From assembly GCA_964444375.1 (NCBI GenBank), contig CAYUGX010000313.1:1-5401 (forward strand): a stretch of 5,401 bases of DNA. The letters run 5' to 3'. Source of the DNA: JABHCC01 sp964444375 (lineage in GTDB: Bacteria; Bacteroidota; Bacteroidia; Bacteroidales; UBA12481). Made by a program: the position numbers and the translations under genes. Below the pieces are notes generated by a model, which saw only the letters and a list, made by a program, of their open reading frames with translations, did not search any database and was not told the DNA's origin. Numbering within the stretch: the stretch's first letter is position 1; each line of letters starts with the position of its first letter. Of this stretch, positions 1 to 5,401 are shown one piece after another.

Positions 1-657
1 ACAACCGAGTTCAGACGAGATTATTTCGACCGTCAAGAGTTGACCATCGAGATGCCCAGCAGCGATCTTGAGCGAAGAAGCAACAGCGGATTATCTTCAC
101 TGTATACCATGCTCAGTAATCGACAGCTTAGAGATACGTCTTATGCACTTGAAGATGAAGAGAAATGGCGTGGCCAACTATTAGCAAGAGACCTACTGAA
201 GCAGCTAATACCTGCACCCCCAGTACAACGCAACAATCCACTAATCCACCAATCAACCAATCCACCAGACCACCGATCCACAACCGGAGTAAACCGTGAT
301 GCTACCGCCATGGCCAGGATGGCGCAGCAAAAGATCAGGGATTTTGCAGAGTGGAAAACCGAACACTCACGTTGGACAAATCGATTTAAGATCGAAAGGC
401 ATCTCCGTTGGTCGTATGGTTTGGGTTGTATCCTTTTCTTTCTGATCGGTGCCCCTTTGGGAGCCCTATTCCGCAGAGGAGGATTGGGAACTCCAGTGGT
501 TATTTCTACCCTGGTTTACCTCACGTATCACATGTTAACTATTGCAGGCACAAAATTGGCCAGGGAAGGTGATCTCTCGATACAGTTAGGTGTTTGGGCC
601 CCGGTTTTTGTTTTGTTACTGGCTTTTGTAATCGGCAAAAGATTCGTTCACCGATAA
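1..657 (+). CDS. LptF/LptG-family permease, C-terminal part (5' end outside window)
   Basis: The frame is open from the first base, so this is the last 218 residues of a longer protein. LptF and LptG are the inner-membrane subunits of the LptB2FG ABC transporter that extracts lipopolysaccharide and feeds it to the periplasmic Lpt bridge. The visible part starts in the periplasmic region, with the segment LYTMLSNRQL at about residues 34-43, then enters the C-terminal membrane domain. The strongest signature is IGAPLGALFRRGGLGTP at about residues 149-165, very typical of Bacteroidota members. Three hydrophobic helices follow the usual order (about 135-158, 164-184 and 197-213), and the protein ends just after the last one, as the family does. 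An odd Asn/Pro/His-rich stretch at about residues 78-93 is encoded by an 8-bp tandem repeat and looks like an insertion. LptF and LptG cannot be told apart from this fragment, so no symbol is given. Confidence 0.88.
   Translation, partial: TTEFRRDYFDRQELTIEMPSSDLERRSNSGLSSLYTMLSNRQLRDTSYALEDEEKWRGQLLARDLLKQLIPAPPVQRNNPLIHQSTNPPDHRSTTGVNRDATAMARMAQQKIRDFAEWKTEHSRWTNRFKIERHLRWSYGLGCILFFLIGAPLGALFRRGGLGTPVVISTLVYLTYHMLTIAGTKLAREGDLSIQLGVWAPVFVLLLAFVIGKRFVHR
233..280 (+). repeat. Degenerate 8-bp tandem repeat (about CCAATCCA, six units) inside the permease gene
   Basis: Six consecutive octamers read acaatcca, ctaatcca, ccaatcaa, ccaatcca, ccagacca and ccgatcca; the next octamer (caaccgga) has decayed. 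The top strand is almost free of G across the array, unlike the flanking coding sequence. Six units make 48 bases, or 16 codons, so the array leaves the permease frame intact, but gain or loss of one unit would shift the frame. The encoded Asn/Pro/His/Ser/Thr-rich residues match nothing I know in LptF/LptG proteins. The units differ from one another, which suggests an old array rather than one now slipping. Confidence 0.7.
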
Positions 658-705
658 TGGCAGAGCGTTTACCGATTTACACTATCAAAGCCATCCGGGA
701 GGTCA

Positions 706-713
706 TACTTTTG
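706..713 (+). promoter_or_regulatory. Possible Bacteroidota -7 promoter element (TACTTTTG) before the LiaF-like gene
   Basis: TACTTTTG matches the Bacteroidota primary-sigma -7 consensus TAnnTTTG in all fixed positions. It would place the transcription start near 718-720, giving a leader of about 20 bases to the ATG at 738. No TTTG-like -33 element lies at the usual distance (the region around 679-688 lacks one), so this may be a weak, regulated or false promoter. If real, the LiaF-like/LytS/LytTR unit is transcribed separately from the permease gene and its start cannot be the upstream ATG at 657. Confidence 0.35.
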
Positions 714-737
714 AATCAAATATTAAAATTTAGTAAT

Positions 738-1469
738 ATGGAACAACATGATTCACAATTGAAGCGACGCAATAACTCCAGAACAACCTGGGGCTTATTG
801 CTCATCCTGTTGGGTGCTGTGCTCATGGCCCATGTATTCAATATTTTCCCTTACCGGGTTTGGGATGTGATCTGGAGCTGGCAAATGATCCTGATTGTAG
901 TCGGATTGTTTTCTTTGGTAAACAATCAAAGTAAGGTAATTGGAATTGTATTGATATCGCTCGGGGTCTTTTTCCTAGTTGATGATTACTGGTTTTTCCC
1001 AGACTACCTGAGAAAGGCTTTCTGGCCGGCTGTTCTGATCGTATTTGGTGGGTATCTGGTCATCAGTCCACCCAAGTATTTTAAAAGTAGAAAAAACCGG
1101 CATGACAAGGAGGATGACCGGGATTTTTTAGATGAGGTGTCTATCTTCGGTGGAGGAGAAAAGATAGTCACCTCCAATGAATTCAAAGGTGGTGACCTGA
1201 CTAGTGTTTTCGGCGGCTCAAAGATCAACCTCATGAGTTCTGAACTTGCACCAGGCAATAATATACTGGATACCTTTTGCCTTTTCGGTGGTACAACCTT
1301 GATTGTTCCGGCCGGTTGGACGGTGAAGATGGAGGTTGTTTCGATCTTTGGAGGGTTTTCAGATAAGCGTGAACGCATGCCTAATCTGGTTTTTGATCAA
1401 GAAAAGGCGCTTATAGTCAAGGGATTGGCTATTTTTGGAGGCGGTGAAATTAAATCTTATGGAATGTAG
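738..1469 (+). CDS. Membrane protein with four-helix LiaI/LiaF-like region and LiaF-like C-terminal domain
   Basis: The protein is 243 residues. Four hydrophobic segments (about 17-34, 44-61, 67-81 and 94-109) resemble the LiaI/LiaF-like transmembrane region. A charged linker (about 115-132) leads to a soluble domain with five FGG motifs, at 137, 158, 183, 204 and 233, each ending a short beta strand (SIFGGG, SVFGGS, CLFGGT, SIFGGF, AIFGGG). This pattern is typical of the LiaF/cell-wall-active-antibiotic-response C-terminal domain. In Firmicutes, LiaF restrains the LiaRS envelope-stress system; a similar restraint or sensing role towards the adjacent LytS-type kinase is inference. The ATG at 738 is preferred because it leaves a short polar N-terminus before helix 1, as is usual for the family. 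Alternatives are an ATG at 657, overlapping the permease stop, and a TTG at 711 placed 8 bases after GGGAGG (697-702); these add 27 or 9 residues. The stop lies 3 bases before the kinase start, indicating one operon. Confidence 0.82.
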   Translation: MEQHDSQLKRRNNSRTTWGLLLILLGAVLMAHVFNIFPYRVWDVIWSWQMILIVVGLFSLVNNQSKVIGIVLISLGVFFLVDDYWFFPDYLRKAFWPAVLIVFGGYLVISPPKYFKSRKNRHDKEDDRDFLDEVSIFGGGEKIVTSNEFKGGDLTSVFGGSKINLMSSELAPGNNILDTFCLFGGTTLIVPAGWTVKMEVVSIFGGFSDKRERMPNLVFDQEKALIVKGLAIFGGGEIKSYGM

Positions 1470-1472
1470 GCC

Positions 1473-2528
1473 ATGCCTAATCCTTTTCTAGCCAAGAGAG
1501 AATATACAGTACCCTATGCGGCCGTATGGGTAGTCATTGCGACTATCCATGCTGCCATTTTATATTTCATAAACGAGCGCTTGCTGCTTGAATCACTGCT
1601 TGATGCTGCTGTGTATAACACTATTTATGCTGGCCTAGGTTTGTCAGTTTGGTTTGCAGTTCGGTATCATGATTCAAGCCATTCTGCTCCCTTGGATACA
1701 TTGCTATACCACCTGGCAACAGCTATTGTTGCGCTTAGTTTCTGGTTAGCTTCAGGCTATTTTATCCTTCGTATTAGCCTACCGGATTTTGAAGGTTATC
1801 GAGAGTTTTTAGAAGCGTCATTGATCTGGAGAGGAATTAGTGGAATGTTGATCTATTCTTTGATGGTCTTGATTTATTACCTGTATATCCAGGGAGAGGA
1901 CCGTAAAGACCGTAAAAAGAAAGAAGATGCTCTACAACTGCAGGTGAGGGAGGCTGAGATTGATCGGATAAAAGCCCAAATTAATCCTCACTTTCTTTTC
2001 AACTCACTAAATTCTATCGCCTCGTTGACTGTGAATAGTCCCGAGAGCGCACGTGAAATGTTAGTGAAGCTGAGTACTTTTCTGCGCTATTCATTTGAAT
2101 ACAATGAGAACGAGCTTACCTGCGTGTCAAAGGAGCTTGAGCATATAGAAATGTATATGGCCATTGAAAAGGTTCGTTTTGGAGATCGATTAAATGCAAC
2201 TTTTACCATTGCAAAAGGCACTCAGGATTGCAAATTGCCAAATATGATTTTGCAGCCTCTGTTTGAGAATGCCATAAAACATGGGGTATATGAATCAATT
2301 GAACCCATTGACATACACACTGAAGCCCGTTGTGAAAAAGGGCAGCTAATGGTCAAGATTCGAAACAACTTTGATCCAGAAGCTCCACCTCGTAAAGGAA
2401 AGGGTTTTGGCTTAAAGCTAGTGGCCAGTCGATTGTCATTGGTTTATCAGGTCGATAACCTGATGCTAGTCAATAAGCGTAGCAATACATTTGAGGTGAC
2501 TTTAGTATTTCCCCAATTAGCTGAATAA
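1473..2528 (+). CDS. LytS-type sensor histidine kinase (His_kinase family) with four N-terminal membrane helices
   Basis: This 351-residue inner-membrane kinase should phosphorylate the LytTR regulator encoded next. Four hydrophobic segments (about 14-32, 46-63, 77-99 and 122-139) form a membrane sensor with only short loops, so the signal is probably sensed in or at the membrane. A charged, probably coiled linker (about 141-168) leads to the family's phosphoacceptor motif AQINPHFLFNSLNSI, with His173 as the likely phosphorylation site. The ATP-binding domain shows the N-box QPLFENAIKHG (261-271, Asn266) and the glycine-rich lid GKGFGLKLVASRL (309-321). The usual acidic G1 box is weak here, as in many LytS-like kinases. 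The start lies 3 bases after the LiaF-like gene and the stop 1 base before the regulator, so the three genes are almost surely co-transcribed. No separate input domain such as GAF or PAS is visible. Confidence 0.92.
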   Translation: MPNPFLAKREYTVPYAAVWVVIATIHAAILYFINERLLLESLLDAAVYNTIYAGLGLSVWFAVRYHDSSHSAPLDTLLYHLATAIVALSFWLASGYFILRISLPDFEGYREFLEASLIWRGISGMLIYSLMVLIYYLYIQGEDRKDRKKKEDALQLQVREAEIDRIKAQINPHFLFNSLNSIASLTVNSPESAREMLVKLSTFLRYSFEYNENELTCVSKELEHIEMYMAIEKVRFGDRLNATFTIAKGTQDCKLPNMILQPLFENAIKHGVYESIEPIDIHTEARCEKGQLMVKIRNNFDPEAPPRKGKGFGLKLVASRLSLVYQVDNLMLVNKRSNTFEVTLVFPQLAE

Positions 2529-2529
2529 A

Positions 2530-3279
2530 ATGAAATATCGAGTAATCATAGTCGATGATGAGCAACCCGCCAGGGACATGATCGACAGCTTGTTGGAGCC
2601 GTATGAACAATTTGAAGTCATTGCAAGATGTGAAAATGGTTTCACGGGCCTAAAAGCGATTCAGGATTTGAAACCGGATCTCGTTTTTCTGGATGTGCAG
2701 ATGCCAAAAATCTCAGGTTTTGAGATGCTTGAACTCATGGACTCCTATCCGGCCATTATTTTCTCCACCGCCTTTGATGAATATGCTATCAAGGCCTTTG
2801 ACATGAATGCCATCGACTATCTTTTGAAACCCTATGGTAAAGATCGTTTTGATCAGGCCGTTCAGAAAGTCATGATCCAGCTCAGATCACAGCACGAGAG
2901 TTCCCAGGTGGTGAAGAAATTGATTGAAGAACGGCCAGATAACCAGCCATTTATTGATCGAATTGTGGTGAAAACCGGATCAAAAATCAAAGTCATTCCG
3001 GTAGATCAAATTGAATATCTTGAAGCAGATGATGATTATGTTGAGGTTCATACAGCTGAAGGTAGGTATCTGAAGCAGCAAACAATGAAATATTTTGAGG
3101 CCCATCTGGATAATCAGACCTTCATTCGCGTTCATCGATCTTTCATCGTTAAAATCGGGCAGATTGTACAGCTTGAACCCTATGAAAAGGATTCTAAGAT
3201 ACTGATATTGAAGTCAGGAAAGAAGATCAAAGTTTCTAAAACTGGTCTTAAAAACCTGAAAGCGGTATTAGGGGTTTAA
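2530..3279 (+). CDS. LytTR-family response regulator (receiver plus LytTR DNA-binding domain)
   Basis: This is a 249-residue cytoplasmic transcription regulator of the LytR/AlgR type, the usual partner of LytS-type kinases. The receiver domain occupies about residues 1-118: acidic pocket D9/D10/E11, phosphoacceptor Asp55 in VFLDVQMP, switch residue Thr80 in FSTAF, and Lys100 in YLLKPY. After a linker (about 119-143) comes the LytTR domain (about 144-247), with the hallmark stretches VDQIEYLEADDDYVEVHT and FIRVHRSFIVKI. All key residues are present and the length is normal. The ATG begins one base after the kinase stop, so translation is probably coupled and the pair is cognate. LytTR proteins usually bind direct repeats about two helical turns apart; I see no clear such pair upstream of its own operon, so its targets cannot be named from this window. 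Confidence 0.94.
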   Translation: MKYRVIIVDDEQPARDMIDSLLEPYEQFEVIARCENGFTGLKAIQDLKPDLVFLDVQMPKISGFEMLELMDSYPAIIFSTAFDEYAIKAFDMNAIDYLLKPYGKDRFDQAVQKVMIQLRSQHESSQVVKKLIEERPDNQPFIDRIVVKTGSKIKVIPVDQIEYLEADDDYVEVHTAEGRYLKQQTMKYFEAHLDNQTFIRVHRSFIVKIGQIVQLEPYEKDSKILILKSGKKIKVSKTGLKNLKAVLGV

Positions 3280-3289
3280 TTGCAAAGTC

Positions 3290-3301
3290 TTTGATATCAA
3301 A
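3290..3301. promoter_or_regulatory. 12-bp perfect palindrome TTTGATATCAAA
   Basis: The palindrome lies 10 bases after the LytTR regulator stop and 8 bases before the tandem ATTGTTAAC repeat. It has no spacer, is AT-rich and lacks a T-tract, so it does not look like an intrinsic terminator. It could be a binding site for a dimeric regulator of the downstream kinase gene, or chance. Confidence 0.25.
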
Positions 3302-3309
3302 CCTTAAGC

Positions 3310-3328
3310 ATTGTTAACGATTGTTAAC
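3310..3328. promoter_or_regulatory. Tandem ATTGTTAAC direct repeat (10-bp period), candidate response-regulator operator
   Basis: Two exact copies of the nonamer ATTGTTAAC (3310-3318 and 3320-3328) are separated by one G, so equivalent bases lie one helical turn apart on the same DNA face. OmpR-type regulators typically bind such head-to-tail half-sites with 10-11 bp spacing, and the gene pair downstream encodes one. The repeat lies 27 bases upstream of the -7 element at 3356, where a -33 element is missing; this suits an activator site. Self-regulation by the downstream regulator is the simplest inference. The LytTR regulator is less likely because LytTR sites usually repeat at about 21 bp. 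Each copy also contains the palindrome GTTAAC. Confidence 0.5.
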
Positions 3329-3355
3329 TGGCGGAGCCGAGCCCGGAAATTCCTC

Positions 3356-3363
3356 TATTTTTG
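3356..3363 (+). promoter_or_regulatory. Possible Bacteroidota -7 element (TATTTTTG) for the kinase/OmpR-type operon
   Basis: TATTTTTG fits the TAnnTTTG consensus in all fixed positions and ends only 4 bases before the ATG at 3368. Transcription would begin at or next to the A of the start codon, giving a leaderless or nearly leaderless mRNA. No TTG/TTTG -33 box lies 17-23 bases upstream (that region reads GCGGAGCCGA and similar), so an activator bound at 3310-3328 may replace it. Confidence 0.45.
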
Positions 3364-3367
3364 AGTC

Positions 3368-4933
3368 ATGAAGCGAAATATCCGGTATATTTTCCTGACC
3401 ATGTCCGTGGCCATTGTTGGGATTCTGATTTTTCAAATATATTGGATTTCAAATACCTATGATGTGGCTCGCACTTCATTTAAAATTGAAGTGAATGATG
3501 CTCTTGAGACGGTGTTAAGTAAAGACCTGACTGATAAAACTTTACGTCGTATTTTTGGCATTCAGGATATTGGACAAGATTCCCTGGCCAATCTCATTCA
3601 GCATAAAAATCCCTCAGTTATATACCAAAGTCAGCCCGACCTGCTGCTTGTTGACAGTACGGTAGCTCAGAAAGGAGATTATCATATCGAATGGAGTTAT
3701 GAGGAGTACCAGTCTGAGCAATATTATCAAATCAGGGAGGGTGATCACATAGATACTCTGGTAATTACCCGCGACGGAAGTCAAGAAACGTGGGTGACTG
3801 ATACCCCAGGAAAGGAAGATGAGACTAGCTTTATTTTACACCCGGATGACTGGTATAACCTATTTGGAAATGTAGTGGTAAGCATCACTGAACACCGGCC
3901 TGATTTGACTAGTTTGGCTGAGAAGTACCGCGAGGAATTATCGGGTCGGGAGATCAACATTCCTTTTGAATTAGCCTATCTTGATCAAGATCGCATATTT
4001 GAGTCCACTGCCGACGATCCATCCATATTTAAGAATGCGCAGGCGATTCAAAACATGCCTGGGCGATTTAATGAAGGCGACCAAATCATGGCTTTTTTCC
4101 CAAAGACCAGCACATTTGTATTGAAGCGGATGTGGTTGACGCTGCTCGGATCAGTACTGCTTGTGTCGCTGGTAGCCGGAAGTTTCTTTTTGATGATGCA
4201 AACCATTCTGCGCCAGAAAAAAGTGTCAGAGGTCAAAAATGACTTCATCAATAACATGACTCATGAGTTTAAAACACCCATTGCAACCGTTTCAGCGGCT
4301 ATGGAAGCCCTGACCAGTTTTGATGGACTTGATGATAGAGAGCGCAGTCTCCGCTACATTGATATCACAAAAGGTGAATTGGATCGTTTGTCAGGCCTGG
4401 TTGAAAAAGTGTTGAGTATAAGTGTGTTTGAAGAGAAAAAGATTATCCTGAATAAAGAAACCTTCGATGTATGTAAGCTGGTGAGTGAAACTGCTCAACA
4501 GTATATTCTGAAAGGCGGCGGACAAGTATTCGTTGAATTTGATTCAAATGTCCCAGCCTATATTCATGCCGATAAGGTGCATTTTCAGAATGTGGCCAAT
4601 AACCTGTTGGATAATGCAGTAAAATATGCCCACGAAGAAGTCACTATTAAGTTGTCGTGTATGCGTGAAGGCGATTTTGTTGTGTTGAAAGTGATTGACG
4701 ATGGAGTGGGTATTGCTAAGGATCAACAAAAACTTATTTTTGATAAGTTTTATAGGGTGCCTACCGGAGACCTGCATCGAGTGAAGGGATTTGGATTGGG
4801 GCTCAGTTATGTGAAACATATTGTTGAGCTGCACGGAGGCAGTATTGGTGTGCAGAGTCAGCCCGGAATCGGATCAGAGTTTACCATCGCTATACCAGAT
4901 ATTCATGAGCAAACAGAAGATATTATACGTTGA
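3368..4933 (+). CDS. HAMP-less transmembrane sensor histidine kinase (HisKA/HATPase, RprX-like)
   Basis: This 521-residue inner-membrane kinase is the likely partner of the OmpR-type regulator that follows. Helix 1 (about 7-28) follows a basic N-terminus (MKRNIR), which supports this start. A periplasmic region of about 225 residues (29-253) is acidic and rich in Tyr, and I cannot assign it to a known domain. Helix 2 (about 256-278) runs almost directly into HisKA, with no HAMP domain: only about 20 residues separate it from His299 in MTHEFKTP. The ATPase domain is complete: N-box NNLLDNAVKY (411-420), G1 DDGVGIA (444-450), F-box FDKFYR (458-463) and G2 GFGLGLS (474-480). This layout and the following overlapping OmpR-type gene resemble the Bacteroides RprX/RprY pair, but orthology is not proven. 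There is no Shine-Dalgarno sequence. The last 29 bases overlap the regulator gene, so the two are translationally linked. Confidence 0.93.
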   Translation: MKRNIRYIFLTMSVAIVGILIFQIYWISNTYDVARTSFKIEVNDALETVLSKDLTDKTLRRIFGIQDIGQDSLANLIQHKNPSVIYQSQPDLLLVDSTVAQKGDYHIEWSYEEYQSEQYYQIREGDHIDTLVITRDGSQETWVTDTPGKEDETSFILHPDDWYNLFGNVVVSITEHRPDLTSLAEKYREELSGREINIPFELAYLDQDRIFESTADDPSIFKNAQAIQNMPGRFNEGDQIMAFFPKTSTFVLKRMWLTLLGSVLLVSLVAGSFFLMMQTILRQKKVSEVKNDFINNMTHEFKTPIATVSAAMEALTSFDGLDDRERSLRYIDITKGELDRLSGLVEKVLSISVFEEKKIILNKETFDVCKLVSETAQQYILKGGGQVFVEFDSNVPAYIHADKVHFQNVANNLLDNAVKYAHEEVTIKLSCMREGDFVVLKVIDDGVGIAKDQQKLIFDKFYRVPTGDLHRVKGFGLGLSYVKHIVELHGGSIGVQSQPGIGSEFTIAIPDIHEQTEDIIR

Positions 4934-5401
4934 AGACGAACAATCACTAGGATTGATCGTCAAAGAGAGTCTTGAATCGAGAGGTTTTAGTGTCAATTAC
5001 TGCCAGGACGGTAAGGCTGGATTAAGAGCCTTTAAGGATTTTAAACCGGATATCTGCCTTTTGGATATCATGATGCCTGTAAAGGATGGATTCACTTTGG
5101 CTCAGGAAATCAGGAAGTTAGATGATAAGACCCCAATTATTTTCTTGACTGCTCGATCACAAACCCCGGATGTAGTCAAAGGATTTGAACTCGGTGCTAA
5201 CGATTATATCAAAAAGCCGTTCAGCATGGAAGAATTAATTGTTCGGGTAAAAGCCAGACTGAATGAGGCATCTGGCATGAACGAAGTTAACTCAGATTTA
5301 AAATCATTCGTTATTGGTCGTTACCAGTTTGAATACGATAAACAAACATTAGAATTATCCGGACAGTCGAGAAAGCTAATGTTTGTTTATCGTATTCAAA
5401 C
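4905..5401 (+). CDS. OmpR-type response regulator (RprY-like), 3' end missing and probably chimeric
   Basis: The ATG at 4905 lies inside the end of the kinase gene and the frame stays open to the window edge. The receiver domain is complete at about residues 1-122: acidic pocket E10/D11/E12, phosphoacceptor Asp54 in LLDIMMP, Thr82 in FLTAR, and Lys104 in IKKPF. The winged-helix DNA-binding domain begins near residue 135 with IGRYQFEYDKQTLELSGQSRKL, the normal first strands of OmpR-type effector domains. At Leu158, where the family continues with a conserved 'T.kE..lL' helix, the sequence instead reads MFVYRIQ. That tail is encoded by a reverse-complement copy of 5327-5352. The last seven or so residues are therefore probably not part of the true protein, which should be about 225-240 residues long. 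It is the likely phosphotransfer partner of the overlapping kinase gene. Confidence 0.9.
   Translation, partial: MSKQKILYVEDEQSLGLIVKESLESRGFSVNYCQDGKAGLRAFKDFKPDICLLDIMMPVKDGFTLAQEIRKLDDKTPIIFLTARSQTPDVVKGFELGANDYIKKPFSMEELIVRVKARLNEASGMNEVNSDLKSFVIGRYQFEYDKQTLELSGQSRKLMFVYRIQ
5327..5401. repeat. 26-bp perfect inverted repeat at the window end (foldback)
   Basis: Positions 5376-5401 are the exact reverse complement of 5327-5352, separated by 23 bases (5353-5375). The left arm encodes normal OmpR-family residues (FEYDKQTLE region), whereas the right arm replaces conserved winged-helix sequence. The copy runs to the very last base, so its full extent is unknown. It looks like a template-switch or foldback artefact at a contig end, not a terminator: it lies in mid-gene, has a long loop and no T-tract. 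Confidence 0.85.

Noticed and set aside
1004..1378. Minus-strand open frame of 124 codons
   Set aside because: It is the antisense of the FGG-repeat coding region of the LiaF-like gene, has no family resemblance, and the + strand protein is well supported.
2446..2464. Perfect 7-bp stem with 5-base loop (ATCAGGT / ACCTGAT) near the end of the LytS-type gene
   Set aside because: It is inside conserved coding sequence, lacks a T-tract, and is short enough to be chance; there is no sign that it ends transcription between the coupled kinase and regulator genes.
3275..3306. Possible terminator after the LytTR gene (GGTTT ... AAACC)
   Set aside because: Only 5 bp can pair around a loop of about 20 bases and no T-run follows; I see no convincing intrinsic terminator in the gap.
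4048..4257. Minus-strand open frame of 69 codons
   Set aside because: It lies fully within the second kinase gene and shows no recognisable protein features.
4544..4834. Minus-strand open frame of 96 codons
   Set aside because: It is antisense to the conserved ATPase domain of the second kinase; its openness follows from the codons of that domain.
5327..5401. Terminal inverted repeat read as a transcription terminator or mobile-element end
   Set aside because: It is in mid-gene, has a 23-base loop and no T-tract, and no transposase or target duplication is visible; a foldback artefact explains it better.
1..5401. tRNA, rRNA, CRISPR array, transposase, toxin-antitoxin or defence genes
   Set aside because: Apart from the regulatory gaps described, the window is filled by five coding regions of known families; nothing resembling these elements was seen.

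Overview
The window looks like chromosomal DNA of a Bacteroidota bacterium, probably of the Cytophagales type; this is inferred, since there is no rRNA here to prove it. The evidence is the Bacteroidota-style LptF/LptG permease C-terminus, a HAMP-less sensor kinase overlapping an OmpR-type regulator (RprX/RprY-like), starts with mostly no Shine-Dalgarno sequence, two matches to the Bacteroidota -7 promoter element TAnnTTTG, and moderate, slightly AT-rich composition. All genes are on the + strand. Both window edges cut a gene, so this may be a whole short contig.

Layout. Positions 1-657 hold the C-terminal part of an LptF/LptG-family permease (lipopolysaccharide export), whose reading frame crosses a degenerate 8-bp tandem repeat. 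After an 80-base gap comes a tight three-gene unit (gaps of 3 bases and 1 base): a four-helix membrane protein with a LiaF-like C-terminal domain (738-1469), a LytS-type sensor kinase (1473-2528) and a LytTR response regulator (2530-3279). An 88-base intergenic stretch (3280-3367) carries a 12-bp palindrome, a tandem ATTGTTAAC repeat with 10-bp period, and a TAnnTTTG element so close to the next ATG that the transcript could be leaderless. A second two-component system follows: a HAMP-less HisKA kinase (3368-4933) whose end overlaps an OmpR-type regulator (4905 to the window end).

How the genes may work together. The likely theme is cell-envelope sensing. An LPS-export permease sits beside a LiaF-like membrane protein co-transcribed with a LytS/LytTR pair, followed by an independently promoted kinase/OmpR pair that may regulate itself through the tandem repeat. 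The families are clear from the sequence; the signals, the regulons and any cross-talk are inference.

The last 26 bases are an exact reverse complement of 5327-5352 and replace the expected DNA-binding domain of the OmpR-type regulator. This is most likely a foldback (chimeric) contig end, so the sequence after about 5375 should not be trusted. I see no wholly new system. The most interesting items are the LiaF-like/LytS/LytTR unit, the repeat inside the permease gene, and the compact regulatory region before the second kinase.
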